A stretch of 64,000 nucleotides of DNA, taken from DATLWN01 sp963764315. Its GTDB lineage: Bacteria; Pseudomonadota; Zetaproteobacteria; Mariprofundales; Mariprofundaceae. This document shows, piece after piece, positions 25,263-33,415 of this stretch. The stretch is from NCBI GenBank assembly GCA_963764315.1, contig CAVXSB010000009.1, positions 1 through 64,000 of the forward strand, given 5' to 3'. The first letter of the stretch is position 1, and each line of letters starts with the position of its first letter. A program made the position numbers and the translations under genes. A model generated the notes under the pieces. The model was given only the letters and a program-made list of their open reading frames with translations. It did not search any database and had not been told where the DNA came from.

Positions 25263-26345
25263 TTAGCCCCCCATGCGGCGCGTGGCTTTCATCTGGAAGA
25301 TTTCCGCCAGGATGATGGCCACCGCCTCGTAAAGATGTTCGGGGATCTCCGCCCCCAGTTTGACATGCTTATACAAGGATCGGGCCAAAGGCTTGTTTTC
25401 CTGCAACGGGATGCCCTCCTCGCGGGCGATTTGCCTGATCTTCTCGGCGATTTTCCCCTTGCCTTTGGCGATGACGCGCGGGGCGCCGGGGTTTTCCGGC
25501 TCGTAGGCCAGCGCCACGGCGATATGTGTCGGATTGGTGATGATGACATCCGCCTTGGGTACATCGGCCATCATGCGATTGCGCGACATCTCCATCTGCA
25601 GGCGGCGGATGCGTGCTTTGACCTGCGGGTTGCCCTCCGATTCCTTGTGTTCGTCACGGATATCCTTTTGCGCCATGCGCATGGATTTGCCGTATTCCCA
25701 GCGCTGGTACATGACATCGAGCAGGGCCATGGCCGCGAACAGCATGGCCGCCAGGCCGGTCAGCTTCAGGCTGCCGGCGACCGCCAGTCGACCGATATCG
25801 ATGGGGGCGTCCTGGATGGAGCGGAAGGTTTCCGGCCATAATCCCACCAGCACCACCGAACATGCCAAAGAAATGACGGCAATCTTGAGCAGCGATTTGA
25901 CGAGCTCGGACAGCGATTTGGTGGAGAACAAGCGCCCGATGCCCGTGATGATGTTGAGCTTGTCCATCGACGGTTTCAGCGGCTCCAGCGAGAACACCGG
26001 TCCGCTGACCAGGACGGTGACGAGTACGCCGAGGATCATGATGGGCAGGGCGATCGGCATCAGCACCATGCCCATGATCTTGCCGACCATGATCAGCAGC
26101 TGCTGCATGCCTGTGCCGGTGGGGTCGAAATGCACCCGTCCGGAAAGGAAGTCGCGCATCATCTTCGCCAGCGTCGTGATACAGAAGGCACCGATGCCGG
26201 TGATGCCGAGCGATGCGCCGACGAGGTAGGCGATGGCCGTGGACGGCTCCCGGCTCTGCGGCACCTGCCCCTTTTCACGCGCATCTTCGAGGCGCTTGGG
26301 GGTGGCCTCCTCGGTTTGTTGGCTCTTATCCTGATCTTCGGCCAT
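25263..26345 (-). CDS. flhB: Flagellar export switch protein FlhB
   Basis: 360 residues, four membrane helices plus a cytoplasmic domain that switches export from rod/hook to filament proteins. The autocleavage motif NPTH is present (VIITNPTHIAVALAYEP), as are EQDKSQQTEEATPKRL-type N-terminal residues and the C-terminal PLARSLYKHVKLGAEIP. Followed one base later by the stop of fliR on the same strand. Confidence 0.96.
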   Translation of the reverse strand: MAEDQDKSQQTEEATPKRLEDAREKGQVPQSREPSTAIAYLVGASLGITGIGAFCITTLAKMMRDFLSGRVHFDPTGTGMQQLLIMVGKIMGMVLMPIALPIMILGVLVTVLVSGPVFSLEPLKPSMDKLNIITGIGRLFSTKSLSELVKSLLKIAVISLACSVVLVGLWPETFRSIQDAPIDIGRLAVAGSLKLTGLAAMLFAAMALLDVMYQRWEYGKSMRMAQKDIRDEHKESEGNPQVKARIRRLQMEMSRNRMMADVPKADVIITNPTHIAVALAYEPENPGAPRVIAKGKGKIAEKIRQIAREEGIPLQENKPLARSLYKHVKLGAEIPEHLYEAVAIILAEIFQMKATRRMGG

Positions 26346-27128
26346 TCAGGTTCCCGCCATGGCATGGAGGAAGCCCGGCAGCAAGGCGCCCAGATGGCTG
26401 TAGGACTGTCGCAGGACCGCGACGAAGGCCGGCAGCGAAAGCGCGAATACGATCAGGCCAAGCGCCACCGTCAGGGGGGCGCTGACGAAGAACACCTGGA
26501 TCTGGGGTACGGCGCGTGCCAACAGCCCGAGCGCCACATAGACGAACAGCAGCAGAATCAGTACCGGGGCCATCAGGCGCAGGCCGGTGACGAACATGGC
26601 GGCGACGGCATTGCTGAGGGCGGCCCAGCCGTGGAAGGACCACGAGGCCCCGATCGGCAGCAGGTGGAAGGAATCGGCCAGGGCCATCAGCAGCAGGTGA
26701 TGGGCGCCGACCGAGAGCCAGATCAGCATGGCGGCGGTGGTGGCGAATTGGCCGACGACGGCCTCCTGAGTCGAGGTCACCGGATCGAAAACATTGGCCA
26801 CCGCCAGGCCCATCTGATAGCTGATGACCTGTCCGGCGAACTGCACGGCGGTGAACACCAGCTGCGCGAACAGGGAGATCATGCCGGCGATGATGATCTC
26901 CTTGACGGCGATCACCGCCAGCGCCAGCGGTGCGACGGGGATGGCCGGCACTGTCGGGGCCACCACGGGATAGAGCAGGAAACTGACGAGGGCGGCCAGT
27001 CCTGCCTTGGTCTGTACCGGGATGAAGGTATGGCCGAGCACCGGCATCATGATCATGATCAGGCCGACGCGCAGGAAGATCAGCAGCCCGATCATCAGGG
27101 TATGTGGGTCGAGTACAGGCAGATCCAT
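26346..27128 (-). CDS. fliR: Flagellar export protein FliR
   Basis: 260-residue inner-membrane protein of the FliPQR export core, with five to six helices. Signature GLIMIMMPVLGHTFIPVQTK near the start, then LVFTAVQFAGQVISYQMGLA and FDPVTSTQEAVVGQF in the middle. Two bases separate it from fliQ. Confidence 0.94.
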   Translation of the reverse strand: MDLPVLDPHTLMIGLLIFLRVGLIMIMMPVLGHTFIPVQTKAGLAALVSFLLYPVVAPTVPAIPVAPLALAVIAVKEIIIAGMISLFAQLVFTAVQFAGQVISYQMGLAVANVFDPVTSTQEAVVGQFATTAAMLIWLSVGAHHLLLMALADSFHLLPIGASWSFHGWAALSNAVAAMFVTGLRLMAPVLILLLFVYVALGLLARAVPQIQVFFVSAPLTVALGLIVFALSLPAFVAVLRQSYSHLGALLPGFLHAMAGT

Positions 27129-27129
27129 A

Positions 27130-27399
27130 TCAGTTCAGCAGGGTGGGTATGGACTCGATCAGGTGGCGGGTGAAGGTGACGAGTTTCTCGGTCATCCAGG
27201 GGGCGGCCACCACCAGCGTCACGAACACGGCGATGATCTTGGGCACGAAGGTCAGCGTCATCTCCTGGATCTGCGTCACCGCTTGCAGCAGGGAGATGAT
27301 GACGCCGACGACCAGGGCCACGAGCAGCATCGGCATGGATAGCAGCAGCACCATGTACAGGGCCTGGGTGGTGAGATGGACGACGGTCTCGGCATGCAT
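27130..27399 (-). CDS. fliQ: Flagellar export protein FliQ
   Basis: 89 residues, two long helices, part of the FliPQR gate. Very conserved VGVIISLLQAVTQIQEMTLT and FVPKIIAVF segments. The start matches the family N-terminus (AETVVHLTTQAL). No ribosome site is visible and the -12 element of a sigma-54-type promoter lies only about 14 bases upstream, so the mRNA may be leaderless. fliP, normally next to it, lies 14.3 kb away. Confidence 0.93.
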   Translation of the reverse strand: MHAETVVHLTTQALYMVLLLSMPMLLVALVVGVIISLLQAVTQIQEMTLTFVPKIIAVFVTLVVAAPWMTEKLVTFTRHLIESIPTLLN

Positions 27400-27412
27400 A
27401 TCCGAGGAAAAA

Positions 27413-27427
27413 GCAAGATGGAGGCCA
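27413..27427 (-). promoter_or_regulatory. Candidate sigma-54 promoter of the fliQ-flhA-fliA operon
   Basis: Minus strand TGGCctc-catc-TTGC: both invariant doublets (GG, GC) at correct spacing, two mismatches in the -24 half. Located in the 55-base gap between cheR and fliQ. The expected transcription start would fall within a few bases of the fliQ ATG. Confidence 0.45.
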
Positions 27428-27454
27428 TGGCCTGCGTTGGGCGAATGGCCTTAT

Positions 27455-28288
27455 TTATGCGGACTTAAGCTGCCATAGCCGGCGACCGTTGAAGCTGACC
27501 GCATCCCACTGGGAGCGGGCGCCGCTGATGTTCTCGGCCGCCCCCGTGATCAGATAGCCTCCGGGCGCCATGACGCGGGCGATGCGGTCGATGACGCGGG
27601 CACGTTCCTCCGGCGAGAAATAGATCAGCACATTGCGGCAGAAGACGACATGGAACTTGCCTTCCGGCTTGAGATCGAGCGGCAGGTTGTCGGAGATCAG
27701 GTTGGCATGCTGGAAACGGACCAGGCTGCGCAGCTCGTCGCGCACGCGCCATTGCTCCTGATGCTGCTCGAAATAGCGCACAAGCATCTGCACGGGTAGG
27801 CCGCGCTGCACCTCCATCTGCGTGTAGATGCCGGTCTCGGCTGCCTTCAACACCTTGTGGTCGATGTCGGAGGCGGTGATGCGGACCCGTCGATTGACGT
27901 TCGGCACCGACTTCACGGCGGTCATGGCGATCGAATACGGCTCCTGCCCCTTGGAGCAGGCTGCCGACCAGATATGGATTTTCTCATGGGTCGGCAGGGC
28001 ATCGACCACCTGTGGCAGAATCAACTCGCGCAGCACCTCGAAGGGATAATTGTCCCGGAAGAACAGGGTTTCGTTGGTCGTCATGGCCTGAAGCGTGTCG
28101 ACGGCGATTCCTGACCGTTCGTCCCGGCGCAACACATCCGCCAACGCATCCAGGTTGTCCAGGCCGTACTGTTTCAGCAGGGGCGTCAGGCGTGTTTCCA
28201 GCAGATAGCGCTTGCCTTCATCGACGATCAGGCCGCTGTGACGCTTCAGGAAATCAGACAGATAGCGGAAGCTGGCATCTTTCATCAT
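27455..28288 (-). CDS. cheR: Chemotaxis methyltransferase CheR
   Basis: 277 residues. SAM-dependent methylation of receptor glutamates (adaptation). Helical N-domain, then HIWSAACSKGQEPYSIAM (SAM-binding) and FRDNYPFEVLRELILP, FHVVFCRNVLIYFSPEERAR and GGYLITGAAENISG. Last gene of the chemotaxis operon; start overlaps the cheB stop by four bases. Confidence 0.95.
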   Translation of the reverse strand: MMKDASFRYLSDFLKRHSGLIVDEGKRYLLETRLTPLLKQYGLDNLDALADVLRRDERSGIAVDTLQAMTTNETLFFRDNYPFEVLRELILPQVVDALPTHEKIHIWSAACSKGQEPYSIAMTAVKSVPNVNRRVRITASDIDHKVLKAAETGIYTQMEVQRGLPVQMLVRYFEQHQEQWRVRDELRSLVRFQHANLISDNLPLDLKPEGKFHVVFCRNVLIYFSPEERARVIDRIARVMAPGGYLITGAAENISGARSQWDAVSFNGRRLWQLKSA

Positions 28289-29391
28289 ATGCGGGAGGCA
28301 TGCATGGCGGGCATGGCCGATCGCGGGGATTGGGTCTGCGCCATGATGGCGCCGGCGATCTCGTTCAGCGGCAGCACCCGGTGGGCGGCACCGGCCGCCA
28401 CCGTGGCTCCCGGCATACCCCAGACCGTGCTAGTGGCCTTGTCCTGGGCGATGACGAAGGCGCCATGCTGGGCGAGCTCCAGCGCGCCTGCGGCTCCGTC
28501 CTTGCCCATGCCCGTCAGCATCACCGCCAGGATCTGCACCTTTGTCCCCAGGGTGGCCAGGGACTGGAAAGTGGCATCGACGGACGGGCGGCAGAAGTGC
28601 AATGGCGGGGAGTCGTCCAGGTGTGCGGCGAGCACGCCGTGCTCGTGACGGACCTGCAGGTGCAGGCCGCCGGGGGCGAAGTAAACATGTCCTGGCTGCA
28701 GGCGCTCCCCATCCTGGGCGACGCTGCAGGCCGGCGGGGTGTCCTTGTCCAGGCGCGCCGCCAGCGAGCGGATGAACAGCTCCGGCATATGCTGGACCAC
28801 GACCACCGGCACCGGCAGGTCGGCGGGCAGGGCGGACAGAACGGCATGCAGAGCGGCCGGGCCGCCGGTGCTGGCACCGATGGCCAGGATGTCCGGCCTG
28901 GCATTGCGCGGGGTCATCGGCTGGGGCGCTGCCGGGGTGACGACGGGCGCTGCCGGGGTGGCGGGCGCCGGTGCCGCTTGCTTCTGTGGCGCCAGGCGCG
29001 GACGCAGCTCGTTCAGGCGTGCTCCGAGGCCTTGCTGGATGCTTTCCATGGGGTTCGCATCCGAGGCCCGGGGTTTGACGATGAAGTCGAAGGCACCGGC
29101 CTTCAGGGCCTGCACGGTGCGGTCGGCATCATCCTCGGTCTCGGCGGCGATGATGATGACGGAGATCTGCGGCTGCTCGCGCTTCAGGGCCTGCAGCGTT
29201 TCCATGCCGTTCATGCGCGGCATGTTCATGTCCAGGGTGATGGCGTCGGGATTCAGCTCCTTGGCCTTCTCCATGGCTTCGATGCCATCGCGTGCCACGC
29301 CCACGACCTCAACATCGGGCATGGTCATCAGGCAGCGACGCAGGAACATGCGGAAGGCTACGGAATCGTCGACGATCAGAACTCGGATCAT
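28285..29391 (-). CDS. cheB: Chemotaxis methylesterase CheB
   Basis: 368 residues: receiver domain (Asp54 in ITLDMNMPRMNG, DD near 8-9) and, after a Pro/Ala linker at about 125-160, the methylesterase domain with the catalytic Ser in AIGASTGGPAAL, His in VVVQHMP and Asp in GMGKDGAAG. Removes methyl groups from receptors when phosphorylated by CheA. Lies 38 bases after the cheY stop. Confidence 0.95.
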   Translation of the reverse strand: MIRVLIVDDSVAFRMFLRRCLMTMPDVEVVGVARDGIEAMEKAKELNPDAITLDMNMPRMNGMETLQALKREQPQISVIIIAAETEDDADRTVQALKAGAFDFIVKPRASDANPMESIQQGLGARLNELRPRLAPQKQAAPAPATPAAPVVTPAAPQPMTPRNARPDILAIGASTGGPAALHAVLSALPADLPVPVVVVQHMPELFIRSLAARLDKDTPPACSVAQDGERLQPGHVYFAPGGLHLQVRHEHGVLAAHLDDSPPLHFCRPSVDATFQSLATLGTKVQILAVMLTGMGKDGAAGALELAQHGAFVIAQDKATSTVWGMPGATVAAGAAHRVLPLNEIAGAIMAQTQSPRSAMPAMHASRI

Positions 29392-29429
29392 AAGGGCTCC
29401 TCGGCAATCTAGGGTGCGGAACTGGTGGC

Positions 29430-29798
29430 TCAGGCCAGTCCGAGCATGATCAGTTTTTCCTCCACGATCTGGGCATCGAACGGCTTCATGATGTATTCGT
29501 CGGCGCCGGCGGAGATGGCCTTGATGATCGATGGCATGGTGGCCTCGGTCGTGACCATCACCACCTTCGGATTCTCGGCAAACGTCGGGGAGTCCCTGAG
29601 CCCGACCAGGAAGTCGTAGCCGTTCATCACGGGCATATGCCAGTCCAGCAGGATCAGGTCGACATCGGCATGCTTGAGTACCTGCGTCATGGCCTCCTGG
29701 CCGTTCTCCGCCTCCACCACCTCCCAGCCGCGCTGCTGCATGATGCCGCGCAGGGCAAGGCGTACCACCTTCGCGTCATCGACCACCAGGACCTTCAT
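29430..29798 (-). CDS. cheY: Chemotaxis response regulator CheY
   Basis: 122-residue single receiver that binds FliM/FliN when phosphorylated and changes rotation. Acidic pair D7-D8, phospho-acceptor Asp52 (ILLDWHMPVMNG), Thr83/Thr84, and Lys105 (YIMKPFD). Start ATG overlaps the cheW stop by four bases. A second CheY is at 37208, so their division of labour is open. Confidence 0.93.
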   Translation of the reverse strand: MKVLVVDDAKVVRLALRGIMQQRGWEVVEAENGQEAMTQVLKHADVDLILLDWHMPVMNGYDFLVGLRDSPTFAENPKVVMVTTEATMPSIIKAISAGADEYIMKPFDAQIVEEKLIMLGLA

Positions 29799-30268
29799 GC
29801 CTCGGCCTCCGCGTGGGCCTGCTCGTCGGTCATTTCCAGGGTGTGGGCGATGAAGCGTTCGACGTCGAGCACGACCAGCAGATGCTTCTCGAGCTTGAGC
29901 ACCCCCGAGCCGACGGTACGCCAGCATTCCGGCAGGGAATGCGGCATCTCCTCCTGGATGTGCGCGTCGGGCTGCATGACCTCGCCGACCTCGTCGACCG
30001 TCAGGCCGAAATCCTCGCCATTGTCCGTTTCGATGATGACGATGCGGAAGGATTTATCCGCATCGCGGGCCGGCAAGCTTAGCGTCTGGCGCATATCGAG
30101 CTGGGTGATGACATGGCCGCGCAGGTTGATCAGGCCGGCGATGGACTCGTGGGCCAGCGGGATGGGAGTACAGCGTGTGGGCGTGATGACCTCTCGCACA
30201 TGACGCACCGGAATGCCGAGATTCTGTCCGTGCAGCCGACAGGTCAACAATTCAATCGCCTTGCTCAT
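29795..30268 (-). CDS. cheW: Chemotaxis adaptor CheW
   Basis: 157 residues. Couples receptors to CheA. CheW fold landmarks: LGIPVRHVREVI, AGLINLRGHVITQLDMR and FGLTVDEVGEVM. It has a C-terminal extension rich in Glu and Ala. Lies 39 bases after cheA. Confidence 0.92.
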   Translation of the reverse strand: MSKAIELLTCRLHGQNLGIPVRHVREVITPTRCTPIPLAHESIAGLINLRGHVITQLDMRQTLSLPARDADKSFRIVIIETDNGEDFGLTVDEVGEVMQPDAHIQEEMPHSLPECWRTVGSGVLKLEKHLLVVLDVERFIAHTLEMTDEQAHAEAEA

Positions 30269-30307
30269 GTGATGCTCCTTCCCGTGTTTTCCGAGGTGTG
30301 CCGATGG

Positions 30308-32959
30308 CTATGCCGTCGCGACGTCCAGGTTCATGATCTCCTGGATTCTGACGCGCAGGCTGGTCGAGTCCGTCTTCAGCAGACTGCCGGTGAACAGCTC
30401 CTTATCCTCGTCTCGCCGGGGCTGGAACGAGGCCAGGGCCACGACGGGGGTGGTGCCGAGGCGTTCGTGCTCCTTGACCCAGCGAGTGAGGTCCATGCCC
30501 TGCTGGTCGGGCATGTCGAGATCGGCAATGATCATGCGCGGCGTGTACTGATCCAGCCACGCCTTCGCATGCAGCATGGAATCGGCGGTCCATACCGCAT
30601 ATCCCATGGACTCGAGCGTGGGCAGCAGCAGATCGCGGAAGAAGGGGGAACCCTCGAGCAGCAGCAGGGAGGGCTTGCTCCCATCCTCGCCGCCTTCCGC
30701 CTTGCCGAACCATTCCGGCGCCACGGTCTTGACCAGTTCGTAGACATCCACGATTTCGGTGGCCTGTTCGAAGATCACCGCCGTGCCGAGGAAGATCGAA
30801 TGGCTGGAGCCCAGTTCCACATCAAGCGGCACCTCGGCGACATCGATGATCTGTCCGACCTCGAGGCACAGATGGCCTTCGCCGTCGGACAGGATGACGC
30901 AAGACATATCCGCGTCCGCGTCCTCGCTGGCGGACGATGCCAGGCCCAGCAGGTGCTGCCAGCGGCGGAAGGGAATGATATCCCCCCGGTACTGCAGTAC
31001 CTCGGAGCCACCGGTTTTCTCGACCTTGCTGCGGGAGATGGTTTCCAGCCGCTGCACGATGGACATCGGAATGGCATAGCGTTCTCCGCCAGACTCGAAC
31101 AGTACGATATGCTGCAGGTTCCGTTTGGGCCTATCGGGTGCGGCATGGTCGCCCTTGGAAATGGCGAGATCCGCAGCTGCGGACAGGTTCGCCTTCTGCA
31201 TCAGACCGTTGCAATCGATGATCGGCACGACCCCGCCATCGCCCAGGATGCTGCACCCGGCATAGATATCGAGCTTCTGGAAATGCGCGCCCAGGGGTTT
31301 GACGACGATCTCCTCGGCCCCCATCACGTCATCCACGACCAGGCCGAATTTCATGGAGCCGACAGAAACGACGACGACGGTGAATTCCTGCTGATCCGAG
31401 GCCGGAAGGTGCAGCAGTTCGGACAGCAGCATCACCGGCAGCAGCTTGTCGCGCAGGCGGTAGAAGTGACTGCCCGCATAGCTTTCCCAGGCATCATCGG
31501 ATGCCGAGACCCCGATCAGTTCCTGCACGTTCATCTGGGGGATGGCGAATTGCTGACCGGAGGTGCGCACCACCAGGCTCGCGATGATGGCGAGCGTCAG
31601 CGGGATACGCATGCGCAGGGTGGTGCCTGTTCCCATGCGGCTGTCGACCTCGACGTTGCCGCCCGTCTTCTCGATCTCGGCGCGCACCACATCCATGCCG
31701 ACGCCACGTCCGGATACCTTGGAAACGGCCTTGGCGGTGGACAGGCCGGGATGGAAGATCAGCTGCAGGGCGGCGCTGGTGCTCATGCGCTCCGCCACCT
31801 CCTGGGTGATCAGTCCCATCTCGACGGCTTTGTCGCGCACGCGTGCGGCATCGATGCCCTTACCGTCGTCCCTGACCTCGATGATGATGTTGCCACTCTC
31901 CTGGCGCGCGGTCAGGTGAATGGTGCCTTCCTCGGGCTTGCCGGCCGCCCGCCGCTCTTCCACCGTCTCGATGCCGTGGTCGCAGCTGTTGCGGATGATA
32001 TGGGTCATCGGATCGCGCAGGGCGGCGAGGATGAAGCGGTCCAGCTCGGTCTCCTCGCCCTCCATGACCACCTGGATGCGCTTGCCGAGCTCATGGGCCA
32101 GGTCACGCACCACGCGTGGGGCACGGCTCCACAGTCCGCCCACGGGCTGCATGCGCAGGCGCAGCACCTGATCCTGCAGGCTGTTGGTGCTATGGTCGAT
32201 ATAACGGGTGACCCGCTGCACCTCGGGGGCGGCGCCGGTGGCCACCATCTGCAGCAGGCGGTTGCGGGTCAGCACGAGCTCGCCGATCTGGTTCATCAGC
32301 TCGTCCACGACATGGGTGTCGACGCGGATGGTGGTTTCCACCGGCGGTTGCTTGGTCGCCGCCTTTGGGGCCGCGGCCTCTTTTTCCTTCGCCGGAGCAG
32401 GCGTGGCCTCGGCCGCCGGTGCGGGCTGCGCCGTCGGCGCCGCCTCGGCAGGTGTTGGTTCGGGCTCAGCCTCGGCTGCTGGCTCAGGCTTGGCCTCGGC
32501 CACCTGCTCGGCGGCTGCCGGCTCGGCATCGTCAGAGGCATTGTCCTGGTTCGTGATGTCCTCGATGGCGCGTGTGGCCGCCTTCAGACGATTGGTCAGG
32601 CTGGCGTAATCGTTGTCCGGCTCGGCACCGCTCTCCTCAATGGCGGCGATGATGGTCTTGATGGCATCGATGGCCTCCAGCAGCAGGGAGATCAGGTCGG
32701 TGTCGACACGGAATTTCTCCGACCGGATCTTGCCCAGCAGGCTCTCGGCCGCATGGGACAGGCCTTCCAGGCGCACCAGGCCCAAAAAGCCGCATGTGCC
32801 CTTGACCGTATGGATGGCGCGGAAGATGCCATTGATGGTTTCCATATCGTCGGGATTGGTTTCCAGGCTGAGCAGGCGTTGCTCGATGTCGCCGAGGCCT
32901 TCGTTGCTTTCGGTCAGAAACTCGGCGAGCAGTTCTTGGTCCATTTCCATGTCGTCCAT
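30308..32959 (-). CDS. cheA: Chemotaxis histidine kinase CheA with two CheW-like modules and a degenerate receiver
   Basis: 883 residues, longer than E. coli CheA (654). Hpt domain with phosphorylation site His50 (FRAIHTVKG), Pro/Ala-rich linker (about 140-210), dimerisation helix (VDELMNQIGELVLTRNRLLQ), ATPase with DPMTHIIRNSCDHGIE, DDGKGID and GRGVGMDVV, then two CheW-like segments (about 470-600 and 630-760). The last 120 residues resemble a receiver (MIIADLDMPDQQGMDL) but the N-terminal acidic pair is reduced (LLLEGSPFF), so phosphorylation there is doubtful. Central kinase of the pathway. Confidence 0.95.
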   Translation of the reverse strand: MDDMEMDQELLAEFLTESNEGLGDIEQRLLSLETNPDDMETINGIFRAIHTVKGTCGFLGLVRLEGLSHAAESLLGKIRSEKFRVDTDLISLLLEAIDAIKTIIAAIEESGAEPDNDYASLTNRLKAATRAIEDITNQDNASDDAEPAAAEQVAEAKPEPAAEAEPEPTPAEAAPTAQPAPAAEATPAPAKEKEAAAPKAATKQPPVETTIRVDTHVVDELMNQIGELVLTRNRLLQMVATGAAPEVQRVTRYIDHSTNSLQDQVLRLRMQPVGGLWSRAPRVVRDLAHELGKRIQVVMEGEETELDRFILAALRDPMTHIIRNSCDHGIETVEERRAAGKPEEGTIHLTARQESGNIIIEVRDDGKGIDAARVRDKAVEMGLITQEVAERMSTSAALQLIFHPGLSTAKAVSKVSGRGVGMDVVRAEIEKTGGNVEVDSRMGTGTTLRMRIPLTLAIIASLVVRTSGQQFAIPQMNVQELIGVSASDDAWESYAGSHFYRLRDKLLPVMLLSELLHLPASDQQEFTVVVVSVGSMKFGLVVDDVMGAEEIVVKPLGAHFQKLDIYAGCSILGDGGVVPIIDCNGLMQKANLSAAADLAISKGDHAAPDRPKRNLQHIVLFESGGERYAIPMSIVQRLETISRSKVEKTGGSEVLQYRGDIIPFRRWQHLLGLASSASEDADADMSCVILSDGEGHLCLEVGQIIDVAEVPLDVELGSSHSIFLGTAVIFEQATEIVDVYELVKTVAPEWFGKAEGGEDGSKPSLLLLEGSPFFRDLLLPTLESMGYAVWTADSMLHAKAWLDQYTPRMIIADLDMPDQQGMDLTRWVKEHERLGTTPVVALASFQPRRDEDKELFTGSLLKTDSTSLRVRIQEIMNLDVATA

Positions 32960-33035
32960 CTACATCTCCTGGCGGCAGGTTTGAAGCCGTGCGCTGGCGT
33001 TTGCGGTATCGCACATCGGCAGCGCGATACCTTCC

Positions 33036-33404
33036 CTAGGCATCGCTTAATACCTTGTTCATCGTCTCGCGTTCTTCGGGCATGACATAGCGTCCGGTCA
33101 GGGCGTCGATCCATGAGGGCGCATCGTGCGCCTGGGCTCCCGATGCACGGTTCCATTCGTCCAGGCTGCTGACGACGTTATGCAGACGCTGCATGGCGCG
33201 GTCGATGCGCTGCAGGTCGGTTAGCGCGGACAGCACATGGGGAACCAGTTCGGAATCCGGGTGCAGCTCGATGATCTTAGCCAGGTGCCCGAGCCCGTCA
33301 TCGGTGCACAGTCGCAGGTCCTGCAGGGATCCCGTCACCTGCGCTTTCAGCACGGCAAGCAGGCGGGGGTCGCTCACGGTTGGCCAGCCTTGGTTCTCGC
33401 TCAT
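33036..33404 (-). CDS. Unknown small protein with CheZ-like D-x3-Q motif
   Basis: 122 residues, mostly helical, no membrane segment. Lies between cheA and an MCP gene, 11 bases after the MCP stop. The helix LTDLQRIDRAMQRLHNVVSS contains Asp68 and Gln72 spaced four apart, like the catalytic Asp143/Gln147 of CheZ (QDLTGQ). CheZ proper is about 200 residues; this would be a trimmed or unrelated version. No CheZ is otherwise present in this cluster, though a CheX-like protein is. Name not given because the similarity rests on one motif. Confidence 0.5.
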   Translation of the reverse strand: MSENQGWPTVSDPRLLAVLKAQVTGSLQDLRLCTDDGLGHLAKIIELHPDSELVPHVLSALTDLQRIDRAMQRLHNVVSSLDEWNRASGAQAHDAPSWIDALTGRYVMPEERETMNKVLSDA

Positions 33405-33415
33405 GGATCCCTCGA

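Noticed and set aside
30113..33085. 990-codon open frame on the plus strand opposite cheA.
   Set aside because: Antisense to a well-conserved gene, with Gly/His/Arg/Asp-rich low-quality residue content typical of GC-rich complementary strands.
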